From an uncultured Campylobacter sp. (lineage in GTDB: Bacteria > Campylobacterota > Campylobacteria > Campylobacterales > Campylobacteraceae): a stretch of 40,627 nucleotides of DNA. The stretch spans positions 1-40,627 of the forward strand of contig NZ_CALJPC010000060.1 in NCBI RefSeq assembly GCF_937981295.1, written 5' to 3'. The stretch's first letter is position 1; each line of letters opens with the position of its first letter. This document shows, piece by piece, positions 33,482 to 40,627 of this stretch. The notes beneath the pieces were generated by a model. The model made no database searches. It had not been told where the DNA came from and was given only the letters and a program-made list of their open reading frames with translations. The translations under genes were made by a program, and so were the position numbers.

Positions 33482-34015
33482 ATGAAAAAGATATTTCCAG
33501 CACTTGCGATTTTGCTCTGCACGCAGAGCTTTGCGGAGCAAAAAGACAGATACGGCATCGCTGCGTTTGCAGGTCTTGGCAATGACGGCAGAAGCTTAGT
33601 TTTTACCTTCAGAAAGGCTCAAAAAGATCGTTTCTTCCCCTGCGACTTAAAAAATTTAAATATAATCGCCGCGGGTGCTTCTAGGTGCATAACGGATGCT
33701 AAGGAGCTGAAGAAATTCGACAAAGAATATAAAAAAGCTCTCGAGTCTGTGATAAAACCCGGCAAGCGCTACTACGTAAATTTAATCGATCGCGGCAATG
33801 ACGCCTATGTCTGCGACGCAAGCGATCCTAAAAGCAATCTGCGATTGGACCTAGTGGCGGCGGGATTTGCCGTGCCGACAACCGACGATAGCGAACTTCT
33901 TTTAAAAGCCGCCGAGGAAGCCAAAGAGGCTAAGCGCGGAATGTATAGCGCAAAATTTTGGGACGTTACCAACTGCATTCTAAACGGCGTGCCAATGCCG
34001 AAAAAAGATAGATGA
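33482..34015 (+). CDS. Secreted protein with SNase-like C-terminal half
   Basis: A 177-residue exported protein with a signal peptide (residues 1-18, ending SFA). The C-terminal part resembles the second half of thermonuclease (SNase) domains: VNLIDRGNDAYVCDA, LRLDLVAAGFAVPT, then EEAKEAKRGMYSAKFW. The N-terminal half lacks the DGDT and DxPE-type catalytic motifs that SNase nucleases have, so it is probably not an active nuclease of the usual kind. It has five Cys, four of them outside the signal peptide, possibly in disulfides. It overlaps thiE by 4 nt (ATGA). I am unsure of its role. Confidence 0.6.
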   Translation: MKKIFPALAILLCTQSFAEQKDRYGIAAFAGLGNDGRSLVFTFRKAQKDRFFPCDLKNLNIIAAGASRCITDAKELKKFDKEYKKALESVIKPGKRYYVNLIDRGNDAYVCDASDPKSNLRLDLVAAGFAVPTTDDSELLLKAAEEAKEAKRGMYSAKFWDVTNCILNGVPMPKKDR

Positions 34016-34626
34016 GCGAAATTTATGCGCTTAGTGACGATGTCTTAACGCCGCCGCAAACTATCTTTTCGCAGATAGATGAAATTTTGCACTGCGGCGT
34101 AAAACTCGTGCAGTATCGCAGCAAGCTCGCCGTGAGGGATGAAGCCTTAATCCGCTCTCTCATCGGCCTTTGCGAAGATTACGGCGCCAAACTCATTATC
34201 AACGACGATGCGGCGCTTGCCAAAAAGTTTGACGCGCACGGTGTGCATATCGGAAAGGATGACGGCGAGACGGCGCAGGTGCGTGAGTTTTTAGGCGTAG
34301 ATAAGCTCATCGGCGTTAGCTGCTACGCTGATCTTGCTCGCGCGCAAAAGGCCGAGGCGCAGGGCGCTAGCTACGTAGCCTTCGGCTCGCTAAGACGCGG
34401 CAAGACAAAGCCTGATGCGCCGCTTTGCCCCGATGAGCTCGTGCAAGAGGCGCGAAAATCTTTAAACCTTCCAATCGCCGTAATCGGCGGTATAAATTTA
34501 GAAAATTTAAATGAAATTTTAGCCCTCAAGCCCGATTATATCGCGATGGTAGAGGCGATCTACAAACCCGCCTCGATAACGCAGAATTTAGCAAATTTAA
34601 AGGAAAAAATGGATGAATATATTTGA
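34012..34626 (+). CDS. thiE: Thiamine phosphate synthase family protein
   Basis: A 204-residue TIM-barrel protein that joins the pyrimidine and thiazole parts of thiamin phosphate. Seen: VKLVQYRSKLAVRDE near 32-46, the pyrimidine site LIINDDAALAKKFDAHGVHIGKDD, GVSCYADLARAQKAEAQGASYVAFGS, and a final phosphate-binding strand IAVIGGINLEN. The usual GPIFxTxTK loop is here FGSLRRGKTKPDA. It is a good ThiE candidate, with TenI as an alternative in view of the altered loop. It overlaps the SNase-like gene by 4 nt and uppP by 14 nt. Confidence 0.88.
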   Translation: MSEIYALSDDVLTPPQTIFSQIDEILHCGVKLVQYRSKLAVRDEALIRSLIGLCEDYGAKLIINDDAALAKKFDAHGVHIGKDDGETAQVREFLGVDKLIGVSCYADLARAQKAEAQGASYVAFGSLRRGKTKPDAPLCPDELVQEARKSLNLPIAVIGGINLENLNEILALKPDYIAMVEAIYKPASITQNLANLKEKMDEYI

Positions 34627-35389
34627 CGCCGTGATTTTAGGCATCGTCGAGGGGCTGACTGAGTTTCTGCCCGTAAGCTCGACCGGACACATGATCCTGG
34701 CTGCAAAACTGATGGGCCTGCAGCAAACTGACACCCTTAAATGCTTCGAGGTCGTTATACAGCTAGGCTCGATCTTAGCGGTCGTCGCGATGTTTTACAA
34801 GCGGCTTTTAGTCGATTTTAAGCTCTGGTGCAAGCTCATCGTGGGCTTCATCCCCACCGCTGCGATCGGATTTTTGCTCTATAAAAGTATCAAATCTCTA
34901 TTCGCGCCGCAGACCGTCGCCTACGCGCTGATCGGCTGGGGTATTATTTTTATCGCGGTCGAGCTCTTTCGCAAGGCGCGCCCGAGAGAAAGCGAGCTAG
35001 AGCATCTGGATCAAATTTCATACGTTCAGGCCTTTATCATCGGACTTTCGCAATGTTTTGCGATGGTGCCGGGCACTTCGCGCAGCGGCGCTACCATCAT
35101 CGCAGGGCTTTTGTGCGGGCTAAGCAGGAACCTAGCCGCGCGCTTTAGCTTCCTGCTCGCGATCCCTACGATGTTTGCGGCGACTTTTTACGACACCTAT
35201 AAAAATTTAGACACCTTCGCGCAAAACTCCGACAATATCACGACCTTTCTCGTAGGCGGCGTAGTGGCGTTCGTCGTGGCGCTTGCGGCGATCAAGCTAT
35301 TTCTAAGCTTCGTCTCGAAGTTCGATTTCATCCCGTTTGGAATTTATAGAATTCTAATCGGCGTCATATTTTTCATCTTCGTTTTTTAA
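34613..35389 (+). CDS. uppP: Undecaprenyl-diphosphatase
   Basis: A 258-residue polytopic inner-membrane enzyme (UppP/BacA phosphatase type) that recycles undecaprenyl diphosphate for cell-wall and glycan synthesis. Motifs: GIVEGLTEFLPVSSTGHMIL (residues 10-29) and MVPGTSRSGATIIAGLLCG, both forming the catalytic site. Length is close to the usual 260-270. It starts 14 nt inside thiE and is followed after 22 nt by the phosphoethanolamine-transferase-like gene, giving a small envelope group. Confidence 0.96.
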   Translation: MNIFDAVILGIVEGLTEFLPVSSTGHMILAAKLMGLQQTDTLKCFEVVIQLGSILAVVAMFYKRLLVDFKLWCKLIVGFIPTAAIGFLLYKSIKSLFAPQTVAYALIGWGIIFIAVELFRKARPRESELEHLDQISYVQAFIIGLSQCFAMVPGTSRSGATIIAGLLCGLSRNLAARFSFLLAIPTMFAATFYDTYKNLDTFAQNSDNITTFLVGGVVAFVVALAAIKLFLSFVSKFDFIPFGIYRILIGVIFFIFVF

Positions 35390-35411
35390 ACGCAATCATC
35401 AAAGGAATTTC

Positions 35412-37235
35412 ATGAGCCTCGTAAAAAATATCGGCGCATTTTTAAAAGACAGATTCAGCCTCCTATCGGTATTCGGCGGCGCGGTGCTAAACGCATACAC
35501 GCTAGTCTTGGTATTAAATTTAGCGCTCGGGTTGCTTCTTATCGCGCGCAGCGGCGAGCTGCTCTCTGCGCAGGCGCTGTTTTTTGCGGCATCTGCGATC
35601 TGCGGCGTGACGATACTTTTTTTCGCGCTTTACGCGCTTAGCTTTTACAGCGCCAGGCTATATAAAATTCTAGCCTTTGCGCTTCTGGCGATAAACGTAA
35701 TCTTTGCGATCGCTCAGATTTTTTTGATCTTTAGCTTGGAGCTTATCTACTCGCACGGCACGCTGGATGCGCTGGTGCAAACGACGCCCAAGGAGGCCTT
35801 TGAGTTCGCGCATGCGTTTTTAAATTTCAAGCTGATCGCGGCTTTTTTAGCGCTTTTAATATTCGTCATCGCTGTGCTTAGGCTTAGAGTGAGCGAGCGA
35901 GTGCGGATGAAGCTATGTCGCGCGATAAAGCTAGCCTTTTTGCTTAGCTTGCTTGTTTTTATCGCGCATGCGGCGTTTAAAAGCTACGTAGCCAAAAGCT
36001 CGAAAATGCGCGCTAGCGTCATAATCGCGCTAAATAAAATTCCGATTTATAACTTTGCTTTCGTTACGAAGGATTATTTCGGCGCCGATTTTAAAAGCGT
36101 GCGCGAGCTGCAAGCTGGATACCAAAGCATTTACGCCTCACATTCGCATAAAACCGCGCCAAACCGCATCTCAAACGTCGTTTTCATCATCGGAGAGAGC
36201 CTGCAGCGAAATTTCATGAGCCTATACGGCTACTATCTGCCCACCACACCGAATCTGCAAGCGCTTGAGCAAAGCGGAAATTTAATCGCCTTTAGCGATG
36301 TCGTATCGCCTGGAGCTAAGACCAACGACGTGTTAAAATACGTGCTAAATTTTGGAAATTACGAGAGCGAAAAGCACCGCCCGTGGAGCGCCAACCTCGA
36401 CATCGTAAATCTCGCGCGGCTGGCAAACTACGAGACCTTTTGGATCAGCAATCAGGAGCGCTACGGGCAGTGGGCGGTCGCAAGCGGCGCGAGCGCGCAA
36501 ATGACGGATCACTCGGACTTTACGAATCAAATCCCGGTTTACAAATACGCCTACTCGCTCGACGAAGTTATGCTTCCGAGTATAAAAAATTTCAAATCGG
36601 GTGCGAAAAGATCACCTCTTGCGCACAAGGACGCAAGCTCCGCCGCAGAGGTAAATGGCACGCAGAAAAAGGATAAATTTTTCATCCTTCATCTGATGGG
36701 CTCGCACCCGAGCTACGAGTTTCGCTATCCAAAAAGCTTTGCTAAATTTAGCGCCGCGGATATCTCGCGCGAGCCGCTTGATGAGGGGCAGAAAAAAGAG
36801 CTCGCGCACTACCTAAACACCGTGGCTTATAACGATTTTATCGTGAGCGAAATTTATAAAATTTTTGCGAGCGACAACACGCTGATAGTCTATTTCAGCG
36901 ACCACGCCCAGAGCCTTTATCAATACCGCGGCAAGCTGATCCACGGCGGCATAAACCGCTTCACGCTCGAAATCCCACTGATTTTCATGGCGTCGGATAA
37001 GTTCAAAGAGCAAAACGCTGATCTTTGGGCGCGCATCGCAGCAGCCAAAGACAGACCGTTTTTAAACGACGATCTCATCCACGCGATCACGGAAATTTTA
37101 GAGATGACCGAGCTGCCCGAGTTTGACCCCGCTCGCTCGGTGATCAATGCCGATTTCAATGCCTCGCGCCCGCGCATCATCGAGGGGGTCGATTATGATA
37201 AGGTTTATAGGCTGCAAAAGGAATTCGGCGAGTAA
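35412..37235 (+). CDS. Phosphoethanolamine transferase-like sulfatase-fold protein (EptA family)
   Basis: A 607-residue inner-membrane protein with five helices in the first ~190 residues, then a periplasmic sulfatase-fold domain from VVFIIGESLQRNFMSLYGYY. The nucleophile is likely Thr304 in SPGAKTNDVLKYVLNF. The zinc or base motif is YFSDHAQSLYQYRGKLIHGG, where typical EptA has SDHGE; His follow as expected. The family adds phosphoethanolamine to lipid A, and in C. jejuni EptC also to FlgG and glycans, affecting polymyxin resistance. It is longer than EptC (about 510), with an insert near 390-430 (low-complexity, Ala/Ser/Lys). AAAGGA precedes the ATG. It is co-oriented with uppP. Confidence 0.85.
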   Translation: MSLVKNIGAFLKDRFSLLSVFGGAVLNAYTLVLVLNLALGLLLIARSGELLSAQALFFAASAICGVTILFFALYALSFYSARLYKILAFALLAINVIFAIAQIFLIFSLELIYSHGTLDALVQTTPKEAFEFAHAFLNFKLIAAFLALLIFVIAVLRLRVSERVRMKLCRAIKLAFLLSLLVFIAHAAFKSYVAKSSKMRASVIIALNKIPIYNFAFVTKDYFGADFKSVRELQAGYQSIYASHSHKTAPNRISNVVFIIGESLQRNFMSLYGYYLPTTPNLQALEQSGNLIAFSDVVSPGAKTNDVLKYVLNFGNYESEKHRPWSANLDIVNLARLANYETFWISNQERYGQWAVASGASAQMTDHSDFTNQIPVYKYAYSLDEVMLPSIKNFKSGAKRSPLAHKDASSAAEVNGTQKKDKFFILHLMGSHPSYEFRYPKSFAKFSAADISREPLDEGQKKELAHYLNTVAYNDFIVSEIYKIFASDNTLIVYFSDHAQSLYQYRGKLIHGGINRFTLEIPLIFMASDKFKEQNADLWARIAAAKDRPFLNDDLIHAITEILEMTELPEFDPARSVINADFNASRPRIIEGVDYDKVYRLQKEFGE

Positions 37236-37242
37236 ATTTAGT

Positions 37243-37275
37243 GAAATTTTGCGCCTTTTAGCGGCGCAGAATTTC
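37243..37275 (+). terminator. Terminator after the EptA-like gene
   Basis: GAAATTTTGCGCC (37243-37255) pairs with GGCGCAGAATTTC (37263-37275) over 13 bases with one G-U pair, around the loop TTTTAGC. It starts 8 nt after the stop codon. The downstream U-tract is weak. Confidence 0.6.
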
Positions 37276-37719
37276 GCATCTTAAAATCTGCGCCCTTATC
37301 GCAAGCGGCTTGCGCCCTAATTTAGCTTTCAGACGAGCGCATCAATTTTCGCCGCCGCGGGCTCTGCGGTAAAATTTCTCGCCGTGAAATTCTACAGAGT
37401 AAAATTAGGTTTTGCGGAATTTTAAATTTTGCGGCTAAAATTCCACGGCGCAGAATTTTCCATGTGTTCACGAAATACAAAATTTGCGAAGCTTATTTGA
37501 ATAGCTAAATTTTGAAATTTAGCTGCGCCGAGATTTATCCGCGCAGCACGGAATTCTAGCGCTCAAATTTCACAGCGTAAAATTCCATAAAACAAAATTT
37601 TACGGATAAAATTCCGTCGGCAAATTTAAAATTTTAAAATTCCAAGCTTTTAAATTTTATGTCACAAAATCCCACACCTTAAAATTTAAAAGCAGTTATT
37701 GCTATAAAATTTCGCGAGC
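37276..37719. other. Gene-free spacer, dense in AAAATTCC/GGAATTTT words
   Basis: About 440 bases with no believable gene. It is made of many short, overlapping inverted words such as GCGGAATTTTA, AAAATTCCG and AATTTTAAAATT on both strands. These are not regularly spaced and are not a CRISPR. Confidence 0.6.
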
Positions 37720-39024
37720 TCAATTTACGCTGCCGCAGCGATATTTGCCCGCTACGAAGGTGATTTTATCGCGGATCTGAGCGATCTGTCTTAGCGCCTC
37801 TGCTAAGAAATCCACGTCGCTTTCGTCGTGGATGAACGAGAAGCTAGCCCGTACCCAAGCGGGTTTGCGCGACATTTCGGTATCGGGTTGCAAGCCGAGC
37901 AGATCAAAGCCGTAAGGTGCTGCACAGTCGCATCCTGCGCGGGTCTGGATCTCAAATTTCTGCCCGAGCACTCCGGCTAGCGCGTCTGCACCGAGCCCTT
38001 TCATATTAAAAGCAAAGATCGGCACGCGCGGCGCGGTGAGATTGCCGTAAATTTCAATCTCGGGGATTTTTGAAATTTCACTTATGAAGCGCCTGCAAAT
38101 AGCCTCTTCGCGCGACTTGATCGCCTCTAGCCCCGCGCTTTTGCGAAGCTTTAGAGCGAGGTATGCCCGCACCAGCGCGATGATGCCCGGCGTGCCCGCT
38201 TCCTCCAAGCGCTCCTTGTCGATTATAAAGCGCTGCGTTAGGGCGTCCGCGTATTTGATCGTGCCGCCTCCCGCGAATGTCGGCTCCTCGCCGCGCAAAA
38301 ACTCCTTTCGCACTGCTAAAATTCCGCTAGCGCCCACGCCGCCCAAAAGCTTGTGCGCGCCGAAAAACACGCCGTCGCAAAAGCCGAGATCTACGTTTTC
38401 GTGCGCGATGAGCGCGCTAGCGTCCACAAACAGCCGCCCGCCGTGCGCCTTAAGCATCAAATAAGCGCGTTTGTAATCTAGCTTAAGCCCCGTCACGTTC
38501 GATGCCGCGGTAAGCACGCCGTAAATTTCGCGCCCTTTGTTTGCGGATAAAATTTCGCCCAAGCGCGCAAAATCCATCAGCCCGCTTGGATCCAGCGGCA
38601 CGCGCACGATCTCGCAAAGCCCCTGCCGTAGGCTGATCTCCACGGAATGATGCTCAAAAGGCGAGATGATGAAAAGCGGCAGCTCTTTTATGCTCTCGCG
38701 CCGCAAGCCGAACCTGTCTCGCGTAGCAGGCGGCAGGTAGATGCCTAGAATTTCCCAGAGCTTCTTTATCGCCGCAGTCGCGCCGAAACCGCAGGAGATC
38801 AGGTAGTAGCGCTCCTCGCAGCCCAGAAGCTCTTTGATTTTGGCTCTTGCATTTTCGTAGTAATCGCTTGTAATCTCGGCGTTGGCTCCGCCTGCGGAGT
38901 GGACGTTGGCATATGTTGCAAGCACGCGCTCGATCTCCGCTTCTATAGGACGATACGCAAGGCCCGAGGCGGCGCAATCGAAGTATTTGACCCCCTCTTT
39001 TAAGATAATATTTTCTTTGATCAT
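37720..39024 (-). CDS. Class V aminotransferase, cysteine desulfurase-like
   Basis: A 434-residue PLP enzyme. KYFDCAASG, ISPFEHHSVEISLRQG, GVLTAASNVTGLKLDY, RLFVDASALIAHENVDL and CDGVFFGAHKLLGG, with the PLP lysine Lys225, follow class V/NifS-CsdA form. A late TRAGCDCAAP segment places two Cys where desulfurases carry the catalytic Cys. Likely a Csd/SufS-like desulfurase or a relative; the exact substrate is not fixed by sequence. I chose ATG 39024 because a -10 hexamer (39061-39066) abuts the alternative TTG at 39060, making that TTG too close to the transcription start. Confidence 0.85.
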   Translation of the reverse strand: MIKENIILKEGVKYFDCAASGLAYRPIEAEIERVLATYANVHSAGGANAEITSDYYENARAKIKELLGCEERYYLISCGFGATAAIKKLWEILGIYLPPATRDRFGLRRESIKELPLFIISPFEHHSVEISLRQGLCEIVRVPLDPSGLMDFARLGEILSANKGREIYGVLTAASNVTGLKLDYKRAYLMLKAHGGRLFVDASALIAHENVDLGFCDGVFFGAHKLLGGVGASGILAVRKEFLRGEEPTFAGGGTIKYADALTQRFIIDKERLEEAGTPGIIALVRAYLALKLRKSAGLEAIKSREEAICRRFISEISKIPEIEIYGNLTAPRVPIFAFNMKGLGADALAGVLGQKFEIQTRAGCDCAAPYGFDLLGLQPDTEMSRKPAWVRASFSFIHDESDVDFLAEALRQIAQIRDKITFVAGKYRCGSVN

Positions 39025-39060
39025 TTCAAAATCCAAAGCGCGGCTCCAAAATTTTTGCAA

Positions 39061-39066
39061 ATTATA
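39061..39066 (-). promoter_or_regulatory. -10 of the class V aminotransferase gene
   Basis: TATAAT on the - strand (39066-39061), which would place the transcription start near 39054 and leave a leader of about 30 nt to the ATG at 39024. Confidence 0.55.
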
Positions 39067-39077
39067 TCCAAACTCGC

Positions 39078-39100
39078 TAAAATTACGCCCGCAAGGAGGG
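39078..39100 (+). promoter_or_regulatory. -10-like box and strong RBS before the DUF234 gene
   Basis: TAAAAT at 39078-39083 and AAGGAGGG at 39093-39100. The RBS is strong but is not followed at normal distance by ATG, GTG or TTG in the open frame; an ATT lies 5 nt downstream at 39105. Divergent from the aminotransferase promoter about 15 bp away. Confidence 0.5.
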
Positions 39101-39161
39101 CGAAATTTACGAGTTAAAAGACACTGCGCGAAATTTAGGCGATGTTGGTATCGACGCGATT

Positions 39162-39971
39162 TTGCAGTTTCATTTCGTATTTGACGAGATAGGTTGCATA
39201 AGCGGCTACGCGGACGTTTTCGAAGCGATCGAAAATGAAATTTTGCTCTGCTTTGAACGTCTCGGCGAGCGCTTTAAATTCGGCGGCGAGTGCGAAGAGC
39301 AGATCAAAAAAGCGCTGATGAAATTCGCTAGAAGCGACCGCAAAAAAATAGGAATTTCAAAAATCTTGCCGCGATTTACGGCGCAAAAAATCACTGCAGA
39401 CCTCATAAACGCGAAGTTTTTAATCACCGAAAAATCAAGCGAGCAAAGGGCGCAAAAAGAGCGCAAAAACGACCGCCTCCCGCGCGCGCTGCGCCGCTAC
39501 CATATCACGGACAAAGTCCATTTCAGCAGCAACTTTGCGAGGTTTTGGTTTAGATTTATCGAGCCGAACCTGCCCGCGCTGCGACGCGGCGAAATAGGAC
39601 GCGTGCTAAGTCTAATCAAAGCAGATTTCAACGCCTACGCGGGGCTCGGGTTTGAAATTTTAAGCAAAGAGCTACTCGCGAAGTATTTAAATTTAGAGAT
39701 TTCGCAAATTTCGAGCTTTTGGAACAAGGAGGTCGAGATCGACATCTACGCGAAATTTGAGAGCTTTTGCGTCGCGGGCGAGTGCAAATACAAGGAGCGA
39801 AAAATTTCAAAAAACGTGCTAAACGAGCTCATACTCAAATGCGAAAAAGCGCACCTCGCGCCCGATCTGCTCGCGCTGTTTTCCAAAAGCGGCTTTAGCG
39901 GCGAGCTAGCAAGCCTAAAAAGCGATAAAATTTTACTCTTCTCACTCGAGGATTTTAAAATTTTGCTTTGA
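39162..39971 (+). CDS. DUF234 / PD-(D/E)xK domain protein, start uncertain
   Basis: A protein of 269 residues from TTG 39162. The middle, HITDKVHFSSNFARFWFRFIEPN, and the later GFEILSKELLAKYL, SSFWNKEVEIDIYA and CVAGECKYKE match the C-terminal domain (DUF234) usually fused to archaeal-type AAA ATPases; the E-x-D and E-C-K pieces look like a PD-(D/E)xK nuclease core. No ATPase domain is present. The first ~110 residues are a charged helical region. The frame stays open back to 39081 without any ATG, GTG or TTG; a strong RBS points to an ATT at 39105, which would add 19 residues (YELKDTARNLGDVGIDAI). The TTG lacks an RBS. Confidence 0.75.
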   Translation: MQFHFVFDEIGCISGYADVFEAIENEILLCFERLGERFKFGGECEEQIKKALMKFARSDRKKIGISKILPRFTAQKITADLINAKFLITEKSSEQRAQKERKNDRLPRALRRYHITDKVHFSSNFARFWFRFIEPNLPALRRGEIGRVLSLIKADFNAYAGLGFEILSKELLAKYLNLEISQISSFWNKEVEIDIYAKFESFCVAGECKYKERKISKNVLNELILKCEKAHLAPDLLALFSKSGFSGELASLKSDKILLFSLEDFKILL

Positions 39972-40014
39972 ATTGCGCGCTAAAAAAGCCCGATGGTAGC
40001 GCATATAATTACAA

Positions 40015-40035
40015 GCCCAAGCAAATCACTTGGGC
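40015..40035 (+). terminator. Hairpin after the DUF234 gene
   Basis: GCCCAAG (40015-40021) and CTTGGGC (40029-40035) form a perfect 7-bp stem with a 7-nt loop, followed by GCGCTTTTAG with a short T run. Confidence 0.5.
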
Positions 40036-40091
40036 GCGCTTTTAGAAGATGTATCGCTTTAAATTTAGAATTGCCGGGCTACAATCAATAT

Positions 40092-40130
40092 AAAATTCCG
40101 CCGCTTGAAATTTTAAAGCGACGGAATTTT
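40092..40130. terminator. Strong bidirectional hairpin
   Basis: AAAATTCCGCCGCTT (40092-40106) pairs with AAGCGACGGAATTTT (40116-40130), 14 of 15 positions, around a 9-nt loop. Both arms end in A or T runs, so it can stop transcription from both sides: the DUF234 gene (+) and the oxidoreductase (-). Confidence 0.75.
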
Positions 40131-40238
40131 GTTAAATTTCAGCTCGCGCGGGTGGCTGTGCTGCGCGCGACTTGCACTGCTGCGAGCAAGCTCGCGCTGC
40201 TCGCACAAACCTCGCGCCCTAAATTCCTCAAATTTAGA

Positions 40239-40627
40239 CTATTTTTTCACCTTGATCACGTATGGCACCGATTTGATCACACCTTTAGAAAAGAGCGTCT
40301 TGGTGTCCGCATACACGGCGTCAAGCTCGGCCTTTGAGATGTCCGCATCGCTTACCTGTGCGTCCTTGTTATAGTATTTCTCGATCACGTCGATCGCACC
40401 CTTTTGATCGCTCGGCGAGAGGGCTTTTAGATGCTTTAAAACCAGCGCCGATTTGATAAACGCGCTTTTGCCGTGCACCGGCGCAAAGATCAATTTTACG
40501 TTGCTGTTGCGAAGATGCTTCGTGATCCTTTTCATCTCCTCGACGCAATACGGACACTCCGGATCGCCCACGATATAGGTCACGAAGGGATTGTTTTTAT
40601 CAAACGACTCGATATAGGCAAATCTCG
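40239..40627 (-). CDS. DsbA/DsbG-like thioredoxin-fold protein, partial
   Basis: The frame runs off the right end of the window, so the N-terminus (probably with a signal peptide) is missing; a GTG at 40583 is inside the gene, because the in-frame sequence before it (RFAYIESFDKNNPF) continues the fold. CPYC in GDPECPYCVEEM is the redox motif, and the cis-Pro loop is near the end (KSVPYVIKVKK). CPYC with a helical insert fits periplasmic DsbA/DsbG/DsbC-type thiol oxidoreductases. The stop is TAG at 40239. A strong hairpin lies about 110 nt downstream. Confidence 0.85.
   Translation of the reverse strand, partial: RFAYIESFDKNNPFVTYIVGDPECPYCVEEMKRITKHLRNSNVKLIFAPVHGKSAFIKSALVLKHLKALSPSDQKGAIDVIEKYYNKDAQVSDADISKAELDAVYADTKTLFSKGVIKSVPYVIKVKK

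Noticed and set aside
37276..37719. Repeated short words that could suggest a CRISPR or satellite
   Set aside because: The words are 8-11 bases, irregularly spaced and occur on both strands, with no spacer-repeat regularity.
39025..39060. Starting the aminotransferase at TTG 39060
   Set aside because: The -10 TATAAT at 39061-39066 abuts it, so transcription would begin inside the extra residues.
39993..40337. A 114-codon + strand frame over the right-hand spacer
   Set aside because: It runs through two clear hairpins and the antisense of the oxidoreductase gene, with no RBS.

Overview
The window looks like a chromosomal segment of a Campylobacterota organism, most likely a fairly GC-rich Campylobacter of the C. 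gracilis type. Three things point there. The run gatC, (pilT), cvpA, fur, lysS, glyA, SPOR protein, aroE, with a yfgM/bamB-like pair and coaX diverging from gatC, matches the gene neighbourhood I remember from C. jejuni (around Cj0394-Cj0405). The cytochrome bd operon is preceded by a DUF4492 gene. The spacers are AT-rich and full of AAATTT/AAATTC words, while the genes are moderately GC-rich. The species call is an inference, with no search behind it.

Layout. 1-55: 9-bp tandem repeat. 150-3850 (+): periplasmic M16 zinc protease coupled to a short SbmA/BacA-like peptide transporter. 3943-7037 (-): DUF4492-cydA-cydB and an unlisted 34-residue single-helix protein. 7361-14538 (-): gatC-pilT-cvpA-fur-lysS-glyA, a terminator, then SPOR-aroE. 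14655-17753 (+): YfgM-like, BamB-like lipoprotein, small conserved protein, coaX and short-form hisG, nearly all overlapping. 17780-18878: an AT-rich island with a broken RTX-type protein fragment, a two-helix protein that could be an immunity protein, and a 17-codon stub, followed by about 0.9 kb with no gene. 19736-23881 (-): dnaE with a duplicated OB domain and a Gly/Arg-rich linker. 24205-26224 (-): a DAACS carboxylate/amino-acid symporter and an Asp/Glu racemase. 26475-26551 (-): a CAU tRNA. 26809-27468 (-): an apparent YccF/pilin-like fusion. 28271-31115 (-): putP and a DUF2130 protein. 31239-33422 (+): a polar amino-acid ABC importer (permease, ATPase, binding protein). 33482-37235 (+): SNase-like secreted protein, thiE, uppP and a phosphoethanolamine-transferase-like enzyme. 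37720-39024 (-): class V aminotransferase / cysteine desulfurase-like. 39105 or 39162-39971 (+): DUF234 PD-(D/E)xK protein. 40239-end (-): partial DsbA/DsbG-like thiol oxidoreductase.

How it fits together. Most of the window is housekeeping: terminal respiration (CydAB), translation (GatC, LysS, tRNA), one-carbon metabolism (GlyA), iron regulation (Fur), shikimate, histidine, CoA and thiamin synthesis, replication (DnaE), envelope maintenance (BamB-like, UppP, EptA-like, SPOR), and uptake of amino acids (PutP, DAACS, ABC). That mix fits an amino-acid-fed microaerophile or anaerobe.

The parts most worth a second look are the cyd-linked microprotein, the protease plus SbmA-like pair, the duplicated OB and Gly/Arg-rich DnaE tail, the YccF/pilin fusion, the decayed toxin/immunity-like island, a perfect 19-bp inverted repeat with no U-tract, and a possible ATT start codon. 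I see no complete, clearly new multi-gene system; the candidates are graded below.
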